Of a stretch of DNA of 64,000 nt, positions 40,478 through 57,612 are shown piece after piece. A program made the translations under genes and the position numbers. Under the pieces are notes generated by a model. It was not told the origin of the DNA and did not search any database. It saw only the letters and a list, made by a program, of their open reading frames with translations. This DNA comes from Ophthalmolycus amberensis. Lineage: Eukaryota; Chordata; Actinopteri; Perciformes; Zoarcidae. Each line of letters opens with the position of its first letter. Positions within the stretch are counted from its first letter, which is position 1. The DNA lies in assembly GCA_024529925.1 (NCBI GenBank), contig JAFEUB010000298.1, positions 100,001 through 164,000 of the forward strand, read 5' to 3'.

Positions 40478-41608
40478 CTCTAATAGACCATAAAGCAGGG
40501 TATGCTTTAGGGGCGGGGCTACACGGTGATTGACAGGTCTCTAACAGACCATAAAGCAGGGTATGCTTTAGGGGCGGGGCTACACGGTGATTGACAGGTC
40601 TCTAATAGACCATAAAGCAGGGTATGCTTTAGGGGCGGGGCTACACGGTGATTGACAGGTCTCTGATAGACCATAAAGCAGGGTATGCTTTAGGGGCGGG
40701 GCTACACGGTGATTGACAGGTCTCTAATAGACCATAAAGCAGGGTATGCTTTAGGGGCGGGGCTACACGGTGATTGACAGGTCTCTAATAGACCATAAAG
40801 CAGGGTATGCTTTAGGGGCGGGGCTACACGGTGATTGACAGGTCTCTGATAGACCATAAAGCAGGGTATGCTTTAGGGGCGGGGCTACACGGTGATTGAC
40901 AGGTCTCTAACAGACCATAAAGCAGGGTATGCTTTAGGGGCGGGGCTACACGGTGATTGACAGGTCTCTAATAGACCATAAAGCAGGGTATGCTTTAGGG
41001 GCGGGGCTACACGGTGATTGACAGGTCTCTGATAGACCATAAAGCAGGGTATGCTTTAGGGGCGGGGCTACACGGTGATTGACAGGTCTCTGATAGACCA
41101 TAAAGCAGGGTATGCTTTAGGGGCGGGGCTACACGGTGATTGACAGGTCTCTAATAGACCATAAAGCAGGGTATGCTTTAGGGGCGGGGCTACACGGTGA
41201 TTGACAGGTCTCTGATAGACCATAAAGCAGGGTATGCTTTAGGGGCGGGGCTACACGGTGATTGACAGGTCTCTAACAGACCATAAAGCAGGGTATGCTT
41301 TAGGGGCGGGGCTACACAGTGATTGACAGGTCTCTGATCGACCATAAAGCAGGGTATGCTTTAGGGGCGGGGCTACACTGTGATTGACAGGTCTCTAATA
41401 GACCATAAAGCAGGGTATGCTTTAGGGGCGGGGCTACACGGTGATTGACAGGTCTCTAACAGACCATAAAGCAGGGGATGCTTTAGGGGCGGGGCTACAC
41501 GGTGATTGACAGGTCTCGAATAGACCATAAAGCAGGGGATGCTTTAGGGGCGGGGCTACACGGTGATTGACAGGTCTCTAACAGACCATAAAGCAGGGGA
41601 TGCTTTAG
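40478..41608. repeat. 61-bp minisatellite, about 18.5 copies, abutting the hAT
   Basis: Unit core AGACCATAAAGCAGGGTATG, CTTTAGGGGCGGGGCTACAC, GGTGATTGACAGGTCTCTAA. The units are almost identical and differ mainly at CTAATAG/CTAACAG/CTGATAG. The array begins exactly at the right-hand target duplication of the hAT element. The unit is a piece of the dispersed repeat seen at 7560-7985 and 27415-27690. Confidence 0.95.
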
Positions 41609-41993
41609 TTTTTGTTTCTGCTGAAACGGAGTCAGATGAAAAGTCAGTTACTGCAGGAAATGAAAAACAAACTAAGAAAAAATCAAAGACACTTTAAAAA
41701 GAATAAAAAGTAAAAGAGTAAGCTTTTACAGAACTTTATTATTTTTGCGTTTGCTTTTTGTAAATCACTGACTCTGATCAGCATTATTTCAATATTCATG
41801 TCAGATATAAATATCATATTGTGAATCATGAGAGGGAGTTTCCTTCCAATAAAATGAAACCAGAAGCTGACTGAAGTCTTGTTTTCGTCCTCTGAAGCTG
41901 TCTGTAGTGAAACAACTTGAACTTGATGCTGATGAGAACGTCCTCACACACTGTTCAGCTCTCACGTCCCAACGTGTGAAATCATCACAGCTC

Positions 41994-42397
41994 TCAGTGA
42001 CCTGTAATGAGCTGTGGATGAGGCGTTCAGTGACCTGTAATGAGCTGTGGATGAGGCGTTCAGTGACCTGTAATGAGCTGTGGATGAGGCGTTCAGTGAC
42101 CTGTAATGAGCTGTGGATGAGGCGTTCAGTGACCTGTAATGAGCTGTGGATGAGGCGTTCAGTGACCTGTAATAAGCTGTGGATGAGGCGTTCAGTGACC
42201 TGTAATGAGCTGTGGATGAGGCGTTCAGTGACCTGTAATGAGCTGTGGATGAGGCGTTCAGTGACCTGTAATGAGCTGTGGATGAGGCGTTCAGTGACCT
42301 GTAGTGAGCTGTGGATGAGGCGTTCAGTGACCTGTAGTGAGCTGTGGATGAGGCGTTCAGTGACCTGTAGTGAGCTGTGGATGAGGCGTTCAGTGAC
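41994..42397. repeat. 33-bp minisatellite, left part (about 12 copies)
   Basis: Unit core CAGTGACCTGTAATGAGCTG then TGGATGAGGCGTT. A + strand frame of 177 codons (SVTCNELWMRR repeat) runs through it and is not a gene. The array is cut at 42397 by an insertion and resumes at 44021. Confidence 0.93.
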
Positions 42398-44020
42398 TGT
42401 AGGAAATTTGGGTTTAGACGTGTGTTTTAAGAAATTATAATAGAAGTGATTAATAATTCATAATTAAGAAATCATAATTAGAAGTGTTTTGGAAATACAT
42501 AATTAGAATAATCGTAATTGTAGAAGTGTTTTAGGATTTGTAGTTAGAAGTGTATCTTAGTAGAATTTGTAGCACCTTCATATCTTAATGCTGCGTTCAC
42601 ACCGGTCGCGTTGATTTTTTGACGCGCGTCGAGATTACATACAAAGTCTATGCACAGACGCGATGAGACTGGCGCGCCGCGATTTTGCGATGGCGCGGCC
42701 CGTTGGACGCGTTATTGCAGTGCGGTGGACGCGGTGGACGCGTTGGACGCCGCAAAATCGCCAACGCGCAAGTTGAAATTTTTCAACTTCTGCGAAATAA
42801 TCGCGTGACGCTGTGGCGCGATAGCCTATCAGCGTTGAGTTGCTGCTCCCGTCATCAGTGCCGTAGCTCCTGCCGGTGCTGAATCACAAACAACAATGGA
42901 GGACAAATTAATAGTGGCGGTTTGTGGGTTCCCCGAGCTCTACGATACCTCATATCAATAGAGACCGGACCAAACTACGTGTATACATGTGTGTGTGTAA
43001 ACCATACGGTACAAACAATGAATAGACGCTGCCGTATTTACGTCTACGTGACGTTATTGAGTGCTGGTGGAGCTGCTACGATGTTAGCATAGCCTAGCAC
43101 CGATCCATCAGAGCTCCATTGAGAAGACAAGTAGCCTACAAATCGGCATCATTATGTAGTTATTTCGGAGTCCCTTTTTGTCGGTTTATTTTCCGTTGAA
43201 TCACAGCCAAATCAGTTTATGTTGTGTTCCTACAGCTGTAGTAAACAGCGACCGGTGGCTTGCTAGACACAGTGAATACAGCTCGATGAAATCCACGGAG
43301 CTCCTCTGAACAATATTATGAACCAGACATGACGGCGTTTGGCATTCCGACGTTTGAGGGACTTCCACAACACGTACAAAGCAGCAATTGTCCTTATTCC
43401 TTTCACGGTTGATAGCGGAAAGTAATGGCGGCCAGGTGAACGGCTTCCAGTCGATAAACCACGCCCCCTCTCCGGCGCTACGAGATTTTGCGGCGTTTGG
43501 TGTGAACACGACCGGCGGCGCGTTGGACGCTTTTTTGCAGTGCGTTGGACGCGATTTTGCAGCTGCGTCAAAAAATCAACGCGACCGGTGTGAACGCAGC
43601 ATAAGCCATAAAAGACAGTCATTGAATGTATTTAGAATAGCAGAGGGTGAGAGAGATTTTCTAGATAGCCCATTTCTAGGTTCCAAGCCTGATGCCAGGA
43701 GGAGGCAACCAACATTAGCCAATGGGAATAAGGATGGACAAAAGGGGGAGGGGTTTAAACTGTATGAGGAAATGCTGAGGAGCCTGGGAACATGTGGGTT
43801 CCTGTCTGAGTTGCTGGTGATTAGCTTTACTGTGCGGATTTTATTTTGTTTTATATTCTGTTAGTAGTGTACTTCATTGTGTAAGTGTATTAGCTTCAGT
43901 AGGATTAAATTATTTTAATTGTAAACCAGTTTTGGTAGATTTATTATCGCAGCGTCTCTACTGTAAACAGCAGTTGGAGCATGCTCTCCTTCTCTCTGAG
44001 GGGAAGATTCAATCCTCCAC
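42398..44020. mobile_element. Solo-LTR-like insertion splitting the 33-bp array
   Basis: The array stops in GTGAC (42393-42397) and resumes with GTGAC (44021-44025), a 5-bp target duplication. The inserted DNA starts TGTAGGAAATTTGGG and ends AATCCTCCAC. Without the nested element at 42589-43601 it is 607 bp, a plausible LTR, and has no coding capacity. The terminal AC instead of CA is unusual, so the class remains uncertain. Confidence 0.6.
42589..43601. mobile_element. PIF/Harbinger-like MITE with 37-bp perfect TIRs
   Basis: The first 37 bp, starting TGCTGCGTTCACACCGGTCG, are the exact reverse complement of the last 37 bp. The flanks are TAA at 42586-42588 and TAA at 43602-43604, the TWA duplication of PIF/Harbinger elements. 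The subterminal regions are rich in GTTGGACGCG words. The centre contains a copy of the dispersed repeat at 1-262 and 6640-7060. No transposase. Perfect TIRs suggest a fairly recent insertion. Confidence 0.85.
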
Positions 44021-44059
44021 GTGACCTGTAATGAGCTGTGGATGAGGCGTTCAGTGACC
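44021..44059. repeat. Right-hand remainder of the 33-bp minisatellite
   Basis: One full unit plus CAGTGACC follows the right target duplication, showing that the array at 41994-42397 was continuous before the insertion. Confidence 0.9.
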
Positions 44060-45645
44060 AGCAGGCTGCTCCTCCGCCGGACGTTTCTAGTTTGCAATTC
44101 AAATCCCTCTGCAGGTTGTTGTTGTGGATAATTAGTCCTCTGAGGTTCCAGACTAAACACGGACCACATGGCCTCTGAGAGAAGCAGCAGAGCCACAAGA
44201 GCTTTCTGTTCATACTTCACAGTATTTAACTGGACATGTTGTACCTGTAAACCAGTAGTGGAGGAAGTATTCTGATCCTTTACTGCAGTAAAAGTACTAA
44301 TACCACAAGGTGAGAATACTCTGGGCAGAGTAAAAGTCCTGCATTTAAAATATTACTTCACTGAGTATCATCACGATAAACATAGTTTTAAGTATTAATT
44401 CTAAAATATGTGAAAGTACAAGTACCTCACAAGTGTACTTGCTTACTTTCCACCACCGGGCAGTAAAGAGATGCTCAGTCATGAAACAGCTTTAGAATAA
44501 AGAAGGCAATGAAATGATGAAATACAGCTTTTGGTCTTTATTGAAATGATCGGTTTGCATGAAACTCAAATATATATTCCAAAGCTAACAGGAGAAACAG
44601 TTTGATGAGATTGAAGCATCAGAAACCGTAAACAAAACCAAACCACAGATTTTGTTTCAGCAGTTTAACTTCACATCACAAATACTTTACATAAAAACAC
44701 AAAACTATAAAACTACAGCGACTAAAAGATTCAACATCAAGTCTGCTCTTTGTGTTGGTTTGATACGCTGAAGTTAAAGGAATACAGCATGAAGCTACAG
44801 CTAGCAACCTGTTAGCTTAGCATAAAGACTGGAGAGAGGGAAACAGCTGTTCTATAAATGGTAAAACATGATTGAGACGTCACATGTGCAATAATAATAA
44901 TAATAAAGATTGTCACCACCAGATGAACAGAGATCAGCGTCATCATCACTTTCAGCCGCTTGTTATCTGCAGACAGCTGCTAGCTAGCGTTAGCGACAAG
45001 GCTACATGAAAGGCACAGCTAGCATCAGTTTCCAGTGTCTCAAGACAGCTAATGTAGCGTGTGCATTGTTGCACGATGTAGATATTTTACACATCCTGCA
45101 AAAAACAATAACTCAAATGAATTCAACATATCGACCAAATCTGATGGTTTATATAACTCACTGTTTTATGGGTCGACTAGCAAGCAAACAAGATGTTACT
45201 GAACCAGTGAGCTGGGAGGTGGATTGTGTTTCTATGCTAGCGGTTTCCCTCCGTTTCCAGTCTTTATGCTAAGCTACGCTAACAGGCTGCTGGCTGTAGC
45301 TTCATATTGACCGTACAACACCACACACACGCGCACACACACACACACACACACACAAGATTTGATGTGGAGTTATTTCACCATGGAGCTCTCGGCTCTG
45401 CAGGTTATTATTTATGTACAATCACAGCTACTGTAAATAAAAGCTTGACATCATCAAACACCAGCTTTATTCATTAAGTCTTGCATTTAGAAAATACTCA
45501 TGTTTGGCAGCTGTATATTACATCTCCATGTAGCAACTTTAACTCTCTTTGTGTCGGTTTTGTCTAAATAATCAATTTGTGTCTCTGTTTTATGTCTTTG
45601 TAGTTGTTTTGTGTGCATTTGTAGTCACATCAGTACCCTTTGTAG
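44060..45645 (-). other. nipal4 3' flank, possible long 3' UTR
   Basis: 44250-44460 is a common fish repeat (GTGGAGGAAGTATTCTGATC, CTTTACTGCAGTAAAAGTAC). On the minus strand AATAAA signals occur at about 44538-44543 and 45466-45471; the former lies in a typical CAATAAAG context. If nipal4 ends there, its 3' UTR would contain the hAT copy at 45646-46395. A short (CA)n run is at 45324-45356. Confidence 0.35.
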
Positions 45646-46395
45646 CAGTGGCGGGCCGTGCATTTTATACCTGGGCCTTCACTGTTGTCCTGCAGCTGAA
45701 ATACCACCTTATAACCACATGATGGCACCACATCTATTATCAGTTTCTAAGGCTGTAACTATGTACGTATTAAAGGTACGTACGGTACGTAACGTTCGGT
45801 ACGAGACTTACAATACGTTTGAATAGTACTAGAGCATCTGGAAAATGCAGAAGCTTATATTCAGGAAAACATAATGTTTCCTGCGCTCATGGAGGACAGT
45901 GGTTCTCAGCTGGTCTGGCTGTGGGACCCACCATCACTCCTTAATGACAAGTCACGGCCCAAAGAGATCGTCTTATGTTTTTACTTTCACAACTTGAGCA
46001 TTGAACTACTGCTCTGCAGTCTTTCCTCGTCTCAGCCCTCTGTGTCATGGTGTGTGGTGCATCTCACTCAGTCAGAATGCTCATATTTGATTGGCTGAGC
46101 TGCATCACGTGATGTGATTCACTACCCGACATGCCTCTTGCTGTTAAGTTTCGTTTCACAGAGGTGAGATCTGATTGGATGAAAGCTCTACTTAAAACAA
46201 GCTGCACTGGAAGCAGAGCAACTGAGGAAGACAGGAGCTGTGCAATGAGAACATAAGATAATGGGGAAAATATTTGTATAAATTATAATACATGTAGTGT
46301 ATTTAAGAACAACTATTAAATTGTAAAATATATAACTTTGTGATTCTGTTTAGGCCAGCAGAGAAGGCCTTGCAGGCCCTTACGGCCCACCACTG
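45646..46395. mobile_element. hAT-type MITE, 750 bp (same family as 3671-6112)
   Basis: The left end is CAGTGGCGGGCCGTG and the right end is GGCCCACCACTG. Flanks CTTTGTAG (45638-45645) and GTTTGTAG (46396-46403) agree at 7 of 8 positions. It shares with the other copy the internal blocks ATACCTGGGCCT and GATCTGATTGGATGAAAGCT. A second hAT-like end, CAGTGGTTCTCAGCTGGTCT, begins at about 45900, suggesting a smaller element nested inside. Confidence 0.82.
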
Positions 46396-46688
46396 GTTTG
46401 TAGTGATGTCACATCTCTTTGTAGTAGTTTTGCATCTCTGACTCATCATCTGAGCTCTTCAGTAACACAACTACACTCGTTGTAGTTTCTCAAACCTCCT
46501 TAAACACCTCTTGGATGCTTTGACCGTGTTTGAGTTATGAAGTGACTCCGTGTTGAGCTTGTTCAGTAAATGTGATTTGTTTTGTTTGAAAGCTGATGAA
46601 CCTCAATGACTTACAGGACTACAGCCCAGACCAGTGTGAACTACAAAGTCCAGACAGGAAGCACAAACCTGTGCCCCCCCGTTGTTCT

Positions 46689-52678
<5,990 letters not shown>

Positions 52679-53380
52679 CGTGTTGGTGGAGAAACAGCGA
52701 CCGGTAACCGTTTAACGGAGGCGCGTGGTCCCGGTTCATTGTGCTCTTCTTCTCTCTTCTCTTCTCTTCTCTTCTCTCGGTGTGCACCGGTGAATGTTGG
52801 AGACTGAAGTGAACCGTAAACAAAGCGACACCTGACCCCGCCCAGACCCCGCCCCACCGGGCAGAGCAGGTGAGGAGCAGCGAGGTCTCACCTGCTCCTC
52901 ACCTGCTCCGCCCCGCAGCGAAAACACCGGAAGTACAGGCGGGAACAAATATCAGGAATAAGATTAAAAAAATAGACTTTAACGTTCCTCTACCACGGTA
53001 CCGCGAGACTTTACTGGAACACAGTAGTTATACTGTGTGGCATTAGTACTTTTACTGGAACAAAGTATTGTTATTGTGTGGTATTCATACTTTTACTGCA
53101 GTAGAACTGTGAACTGTGTTCGAGTTAAACATGTGGAAAAAACAACGCAGCATTTATTTATAATTATTATTCAGGATTTTGTGAAATTAAGTAAAAAATA
53201 ATTAAGTATGAGAATAAATTAAGAAGTTTAAAATAAGTAAATACTTTTTACTGTAAAGCCCTTTGTATATTTAAACGGTGCTATAAGTTATTAGTATTAC
53301 AATTAATATTGTTATTATTATCATCAATTAAATGACAACAAATAAACGAATCAATAAACACAAATCTTAATTCACAAAAC
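52679..53380 (-). other. nipal4 5' UTR/promoter and intergenic gap to insulin
   Basis: 52740-52780 is CT-rich; 52840-52930 is GC-rich with CCCCGCCC words and CACCTGCTCC repeats, promoter-like for nipal4, with no TATA box seen. 53010-53110 holds two diverged units related to the insulin-intron VNTR (TTTTACTGGAACA, GTGGTATT). The nipal4 start and the insulin stop are under 800 bp apart, with both genes on the minus strand. Confidence 0.55.
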
Positions 53381-53386
53381 TTTATT
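53381..53386 (-). terminator. ins: Insulin poly(A) signal
   Basis: AATAAA on the minus strand, 80 bp after the insulin stop codon, the expected distance for the short insulin 3' UTR. Confidence 0.7.
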
Positions 53387-53465
53387 TTCTAGGAAAAAAT
53401 AATTTCATCGCTCCTCTGATGCAAAGCTGGAGGCGGGGCTAAATTAGTCAAGAAGCTAAGCTAAG

Positions 53466-55906
53466 CTAGTTACAGTAGTTCTGCAGGTCGAAGATGTTGC
53501 AGGGCCGGTGGCAGCACTGCTCCACGATGCCTCTCTTCACCATCATCTCCATCTGGTCCTTGAAGGCGAACTCGGCCACCTCGTTCTCGCCCGCCGCCAA
53601 TGAAGCTCCGCCTACTTTAGGAGGAAGGAAACCTGAGGGGACAAACGGACAGGTGTTCAGGTGTTCAGGTGTCCAGGTGTTCAGGTGTCCAGGTGTCCAG
53701 GTGTTCAGGTGTTCAGGTGTTCAGGTGTCCAGGTGTCCAGGTGTTCAGGTGTTCAGGTGTCCAGGTGTTCAGGTGTACGAGGTGAGCTCACACTGAGTAA
53801 TCACAATGTTCTAAATGTGTTCACAAACTTTCTTTACTTTACTGTAACACAGTAGTATCACAGTGTGGTATTAGTACCTTTACTGTAACACAGTAGTATC
53901 ACAGTGTGGTATTAGTACCTTTACTGTAACACAGTAGTATCACAATGTGGTATTAGTACCTTTACTGTAACACAGTAGTATCACAGTGTGGTATTAGTAC
54001 CTTTACTGTAACACAGTAGTAGTACAGTGTGGTATTAGTACCTTTACTGTAACACAGTAGTAGTACAGTGTGGTATTAGTACCTTTACTGTAACACAGTT
54101 GTATCACAGTGTGGTATTTGTACCTTTACTGTAACACAGTAGTAGTACAGTGTGGTATTAGTACCTTTACTGTAACACAGTTGTATCACAGTGTGGTATT
54201 AGTACCTTTACTGTAACACAGTTGTATCACAGTGTGGTATTAGTACCTTTACTGTAACACAGTAGTATCACAGTGTGGTATTAGTACCTTTACTGTAACA
54301 CAGTAGTAGCACAGTGTGGTATTAGTACCTTTACTGTAACACAGTAGTATCACAGTGTGGTATTAGTACCTTTACTGTAACACAGTAGTAGCACAGTGTG
54401 GTATTAGTACCTTTACTGTAACACAGTAGTATCACAGTGTGGTATTAGTACCTTTACTGTAACACAGTAGTAGCACAGTGTGGTATTAGTACCTTTACTG
54501 TAACACAGTAGTAGCACAGTGTGGTATTAGTACCTTTACTGTAACACAGTAGTAGCACAGTGTGGTATTAGTACCTTTACTGGAACACAGTAGTATCACA
54601 GTGTGGTATTAGTACCTTTACTGTAACACAGTAGTATCACAGTGTGGTATTAGTACCTTTACTGTAACACAGTAGTATCACAGTGTGGTATTAGTACCTT
54701 TACTGTAACACAGTAGTATCACAATGTGGTATTAGTACCTTTACTGTAACACAGTAGTATCACAGTGTGGTATTAGTACCTTTACTGTAACACAGTAGTA
54801 GTACAGTGTGGTATTAGTACCTTTACTGTAACACAGTATCTTTACACTGTGGTATTAGTACTTTTACTGTAACACAGTATCTTTACACTGTGGTATTAGT
54901 ACTTTTACTGTATCACAGTATCTTACACTGTGGTATTAGTACTTTTACTGTAATCACAGTATCTTTACACTGTGGTATTAGTACTTTTACTGTAACACAG
55001 TATCTTTACACTGTGGTATTAGTACTTTTACTGTAACACAGTATCTTTACACTGTGGTATTAGTACTTTTACTGTAACACAGTATCTTTACACTGTGGTA
55101 TTAGTACTTTTACTGTAACACAGTATCTTTACACTGTGGTATTAGTACTTTTACTGTAACACAGTATCTTTACACTGTGGTATTAGTACTTTTACTGTAA
55201 TCACAGTATCTTTACACTGTGGTATTAGTACTTTTACTGTAATCACAGTATCTTACACTGTGGTATTAGTACTTTTACTGTAACACAGTATCTTTACACT
55301 GTGGTATTAGTACTTTTACTGTAACACAGTAGTATCACAATGTGGTATTAGTACCTTTACTGTAACACAGTAGTATCACAGTGTGGTATTAGTACCTTTA
55401 CTGTAACACAGTAGTATCACAGTGTGGTATTAGTACCTTTACTGTAACACAGTTGTATCACAGTGTGGTATTAGTACCTTTACTGTAACACAGTAGTAGT
55501 ACAGTGTGGTATTAGTACCTTTACTGTAACACAGTTGTATCACAGTGTGGTATTAGTACTTTCACTCCAGTAAACTCCCGATGTAAAAACTTCGTCTTTA
55601 GTTTTCAAAGCAGTTCAGATTAAAACTGAGACCTTTAGTAGTATTACAGTACTAGTAGCACAGTATTTGTACTGTAGTACTATATGAAGTACTACAGAGG
55701 CTCTGGGTCCTGGTCTCACCCATCAGAGGGTCCACGTCTCTCTTGGGGTCGTAGAAGAAGCCTCTCTCTCCACAGACCATGTACAGAGCGTCCACCAGGT
55801 GAGACCCACACAGGTGCTGAGGACCAACGGCCGCCTGAGACCCGGGACACGACAAGACCAGTAAGACCAGCAGGGACACGGACTGGAACCACAGAGACGC
55901 CATCAT
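53466..55906 (-). CDS. ins: Preproinsulin
   Basis: Peptide hormone of the endocrine pancreas controlling glucose uptake. Two coding exons, 55720-55906 and 53466-53632, joined in phase 1 inside the C-peptide (the conserved second-intron position), give 117 aa. In order: signal peptide (LWFQSVSLLVLLVLSCPGSQA), B chain (QHLCGSHLVDALYMVCGERG then FFYDP), dibasic KR, C-peptide starting DVDPLMG and ending EMMVKR, and A chain GIVEQCCHRPCNIFDLQNYC plus Asn. All six Cys and both dibasic processing sites are present. The DVDPL.GFLPPK C-peptide is teleost-type. A second Met codon directly follows the first; either could initiate. Teleosts have insa and insb; I cannot assign which, though linkage to gria1 and nipal4 may help. 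The 2.09 kb intron 2 is almost all minisatellite. Confidence 0.96.
53651..53777. repeat. 8-9 bp CAGGTGTTC/CAGGTGTC minisatellite at the insulin acceptor
   Basis: About 14 copies of CAGGTGTTC or CAGGTGTCC, ending 19 bp upstream (transcript sense) of the insulin exon 3 acceptor. On the minus strand the units read GAACACCTG/GGACACCTG, each with a CACCTG E-box. Confidence 0.9.
53834..55562. repeat. 41-bp VNTR filling insulin intron 2 (about 42 copies)
   Basis: Unit core TTACTGTAACACAGTAGTAT then CACAGTGTGGTATTAGTACC. A sub-block (about 54834-55315) uses a variant with CAGTATCTTTACACTGTGG, flanked on both sides by the main type. Units contain the palindromic word ACTGTAACACAGT and similar inverted elements. 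Relatives outside the array occur at 53010-53110 and 55640-55690. Confidence 0.95.
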
Positions 55907-56035
55907 GGAGGAGGACTAGGAAGTAAAGACGAGATGTTCCTCACTTCATCTGCAGTAAGCGTGTTCATCTTATTAATATTAATAAGTAAAATAGAAAATA
56001 CAACAAGACGGATTCATGGAGGAGCAACATCTCAC

Positions 56036-56138
56036 CTGGAGGAGGAGGAGGAGGAGACAATGAAGAGGAGCAGCAGTAGCAGGTCAGCTGGGAGCTGGTT
56101 GGTGTGAGGAGGAACAGAGGAACTCCTCCTCATTTATA
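56036..56138 (-). promoter_or_regulatory. ins: Insulin promoter TATA box and non-coding exon 1
   Basis: TATAAA on the minus strand at 56133-56138. Transcription would start about 30 bp on, near 56105, giving a short 5' UTR exon that ends at 56036 with a GTGAG donor. Intron 1 is 120 bp (55916-56035) and exon 2 starts at 55915, nine bases before the ATG. This three-exon plan is standard for insulin genes. A CTAATG word at 56300-56305 resembles the PDX1-binding A box; that is suggestive only. Confidence 0.75.
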
Positions 56139-57085
56139 CTCCTTCACCACCTCCACCTGGACACGCCCCCTCTGAGTGTGTGTGTTTGTATTACTGATGG
56201 TGTGGGGTCATTACATTCTAGAGTGTGTGTGTGTGTGTGTGTGTTTACTCCTGATTACTCCTGATTGGTCGGTTTCAGCACTCAGTAAAGCAAACAGAGC
56301 TAATGAGCCGACATGATGCGATGACCTGTTATTGACGAACACGATCACCAATCAGCCTCGTGCTCCTCCTGCTGAGCTCAGCTGTAACGTCATGTATTAA
56401 TACATCAATACATCAATACATCAAACTAATCACACACTCTTCTTCTGTAGCGCTTTAATTCTTCATAGTTTTACTAATATTCTAACTCAGTGGATGGAAA
56501 CAATACTTCAGTCAGCTTTGATTTTCATCGTTTTAAGGAAATCCTGTAAAATATTTTCATCTACTTTTGGATTGAAACTGATTGAAGATATATTTATGTG
56601 ATGATATGCGTGGCGTAAAGACTTCTAGTGTTACATAATAAACTCTCTGAGCTGATTATAAATCACATATAAAGATCTCTTTGTGTTTGGATTGTTTAAC
56701 ACTGTTAACTTGGATGAACCAGCTGTCAATCACACCTTGAGACCTTTAAAGACTGAAACCATCAGTAATCACAATACATAACACTATGTCACTCTAAGTA
56801 CTTCTGGTACTTTAAGTGTATTCTGATGCTGATACTTGTGTACTTTAGTCAGGTTTCAACAGCATGACTTGTACTCAGTGTTGATTGAGTCGTTCTCATT
56901 GGTTCGTCACTAAAGAGAATCTCAACGAGGCTAGTGTCGCCGTGACGATGCCTCGATGATGACGGAAAACTAAATGACGTGTTTTTGTGTTTTTGTGAAC
57001 TCGTCTCAGATTTCCCAGAAACCAAAGCTGCTGCTGCTCACTTGTTAACCGACGTCTGATTCTCTTACTTACTGAAGCTTTAACA
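56139..57085. other. Insulin upstream flank, no gene seen
   Basis: It contains a short (GT)n run at 56223-56244 and AT-rich unique sequence. No coding or mobile element is recognised. Confidence 0.5.
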
Positions 57086-57098
57086 CGTATCTATATTT

Positions 57099-57129
<31 letters not shown>

Positions 57130-57240
57130 TTTATTTATATTTATATTTATATTTATATTTATATTTATATTTATATTTATATTTATATTTATATTTATAT
57201 TTATATTATTTATATTTATATTTAAATTAACATATATTTT
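57086..57240. repeat. (TATTTA)n microsatellite
   Basis: TTTA then ATTTAT hexamers for about 150 bp. Confidence 0.92.
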
Positions 57241-57466
57241 ATTTATTTAATTCTGAAACAAAATAACAACCAATAAAAGTTGATACTTCCAACTTCAACC
57301 TTTCTGTTTTCTTGATATTAGCTTTACTTCCTTAGTGTAATAAAAATAATAATTATAATAATAGCAAAATTAAGTAATCTCTTTCCTTACTGACCTTATT
57401 AAAAGACACAAAGTACAGAATAAAGTGTTATTAATACAATGACGTTTTATGTTTGATGTGCAGGAA

Positions 57467-57475
57467 GAATGTATA

Positions 57476-57550
<75 letters not shown>

Positions 57551-57612
57551 GTATATATATGTATATATATATATATATATATGTATATATTATATATATA
57601 TATATACACACT
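57467..57612. repeat. (TA)n microsatellite
   Basis: Alternating TA with occasional C or G (TATACATA, TATGTATA). Open frames of Ile/Tyr repeats across it are artefacts. Confidence 0.95.

Noticed and set aside
41907..42440. 177-codon forward frame with SVTCNELWMRR repeats
   Set aside because: A 33-bp minisatellite whose unit is a multiple of three; it is interrupted by a transposon and has no homologue that I know.
55684..55926. 80-codon forward frame opposite insulin exon 2
   Set aside because: Antisense shadow of the insulin coding exon.
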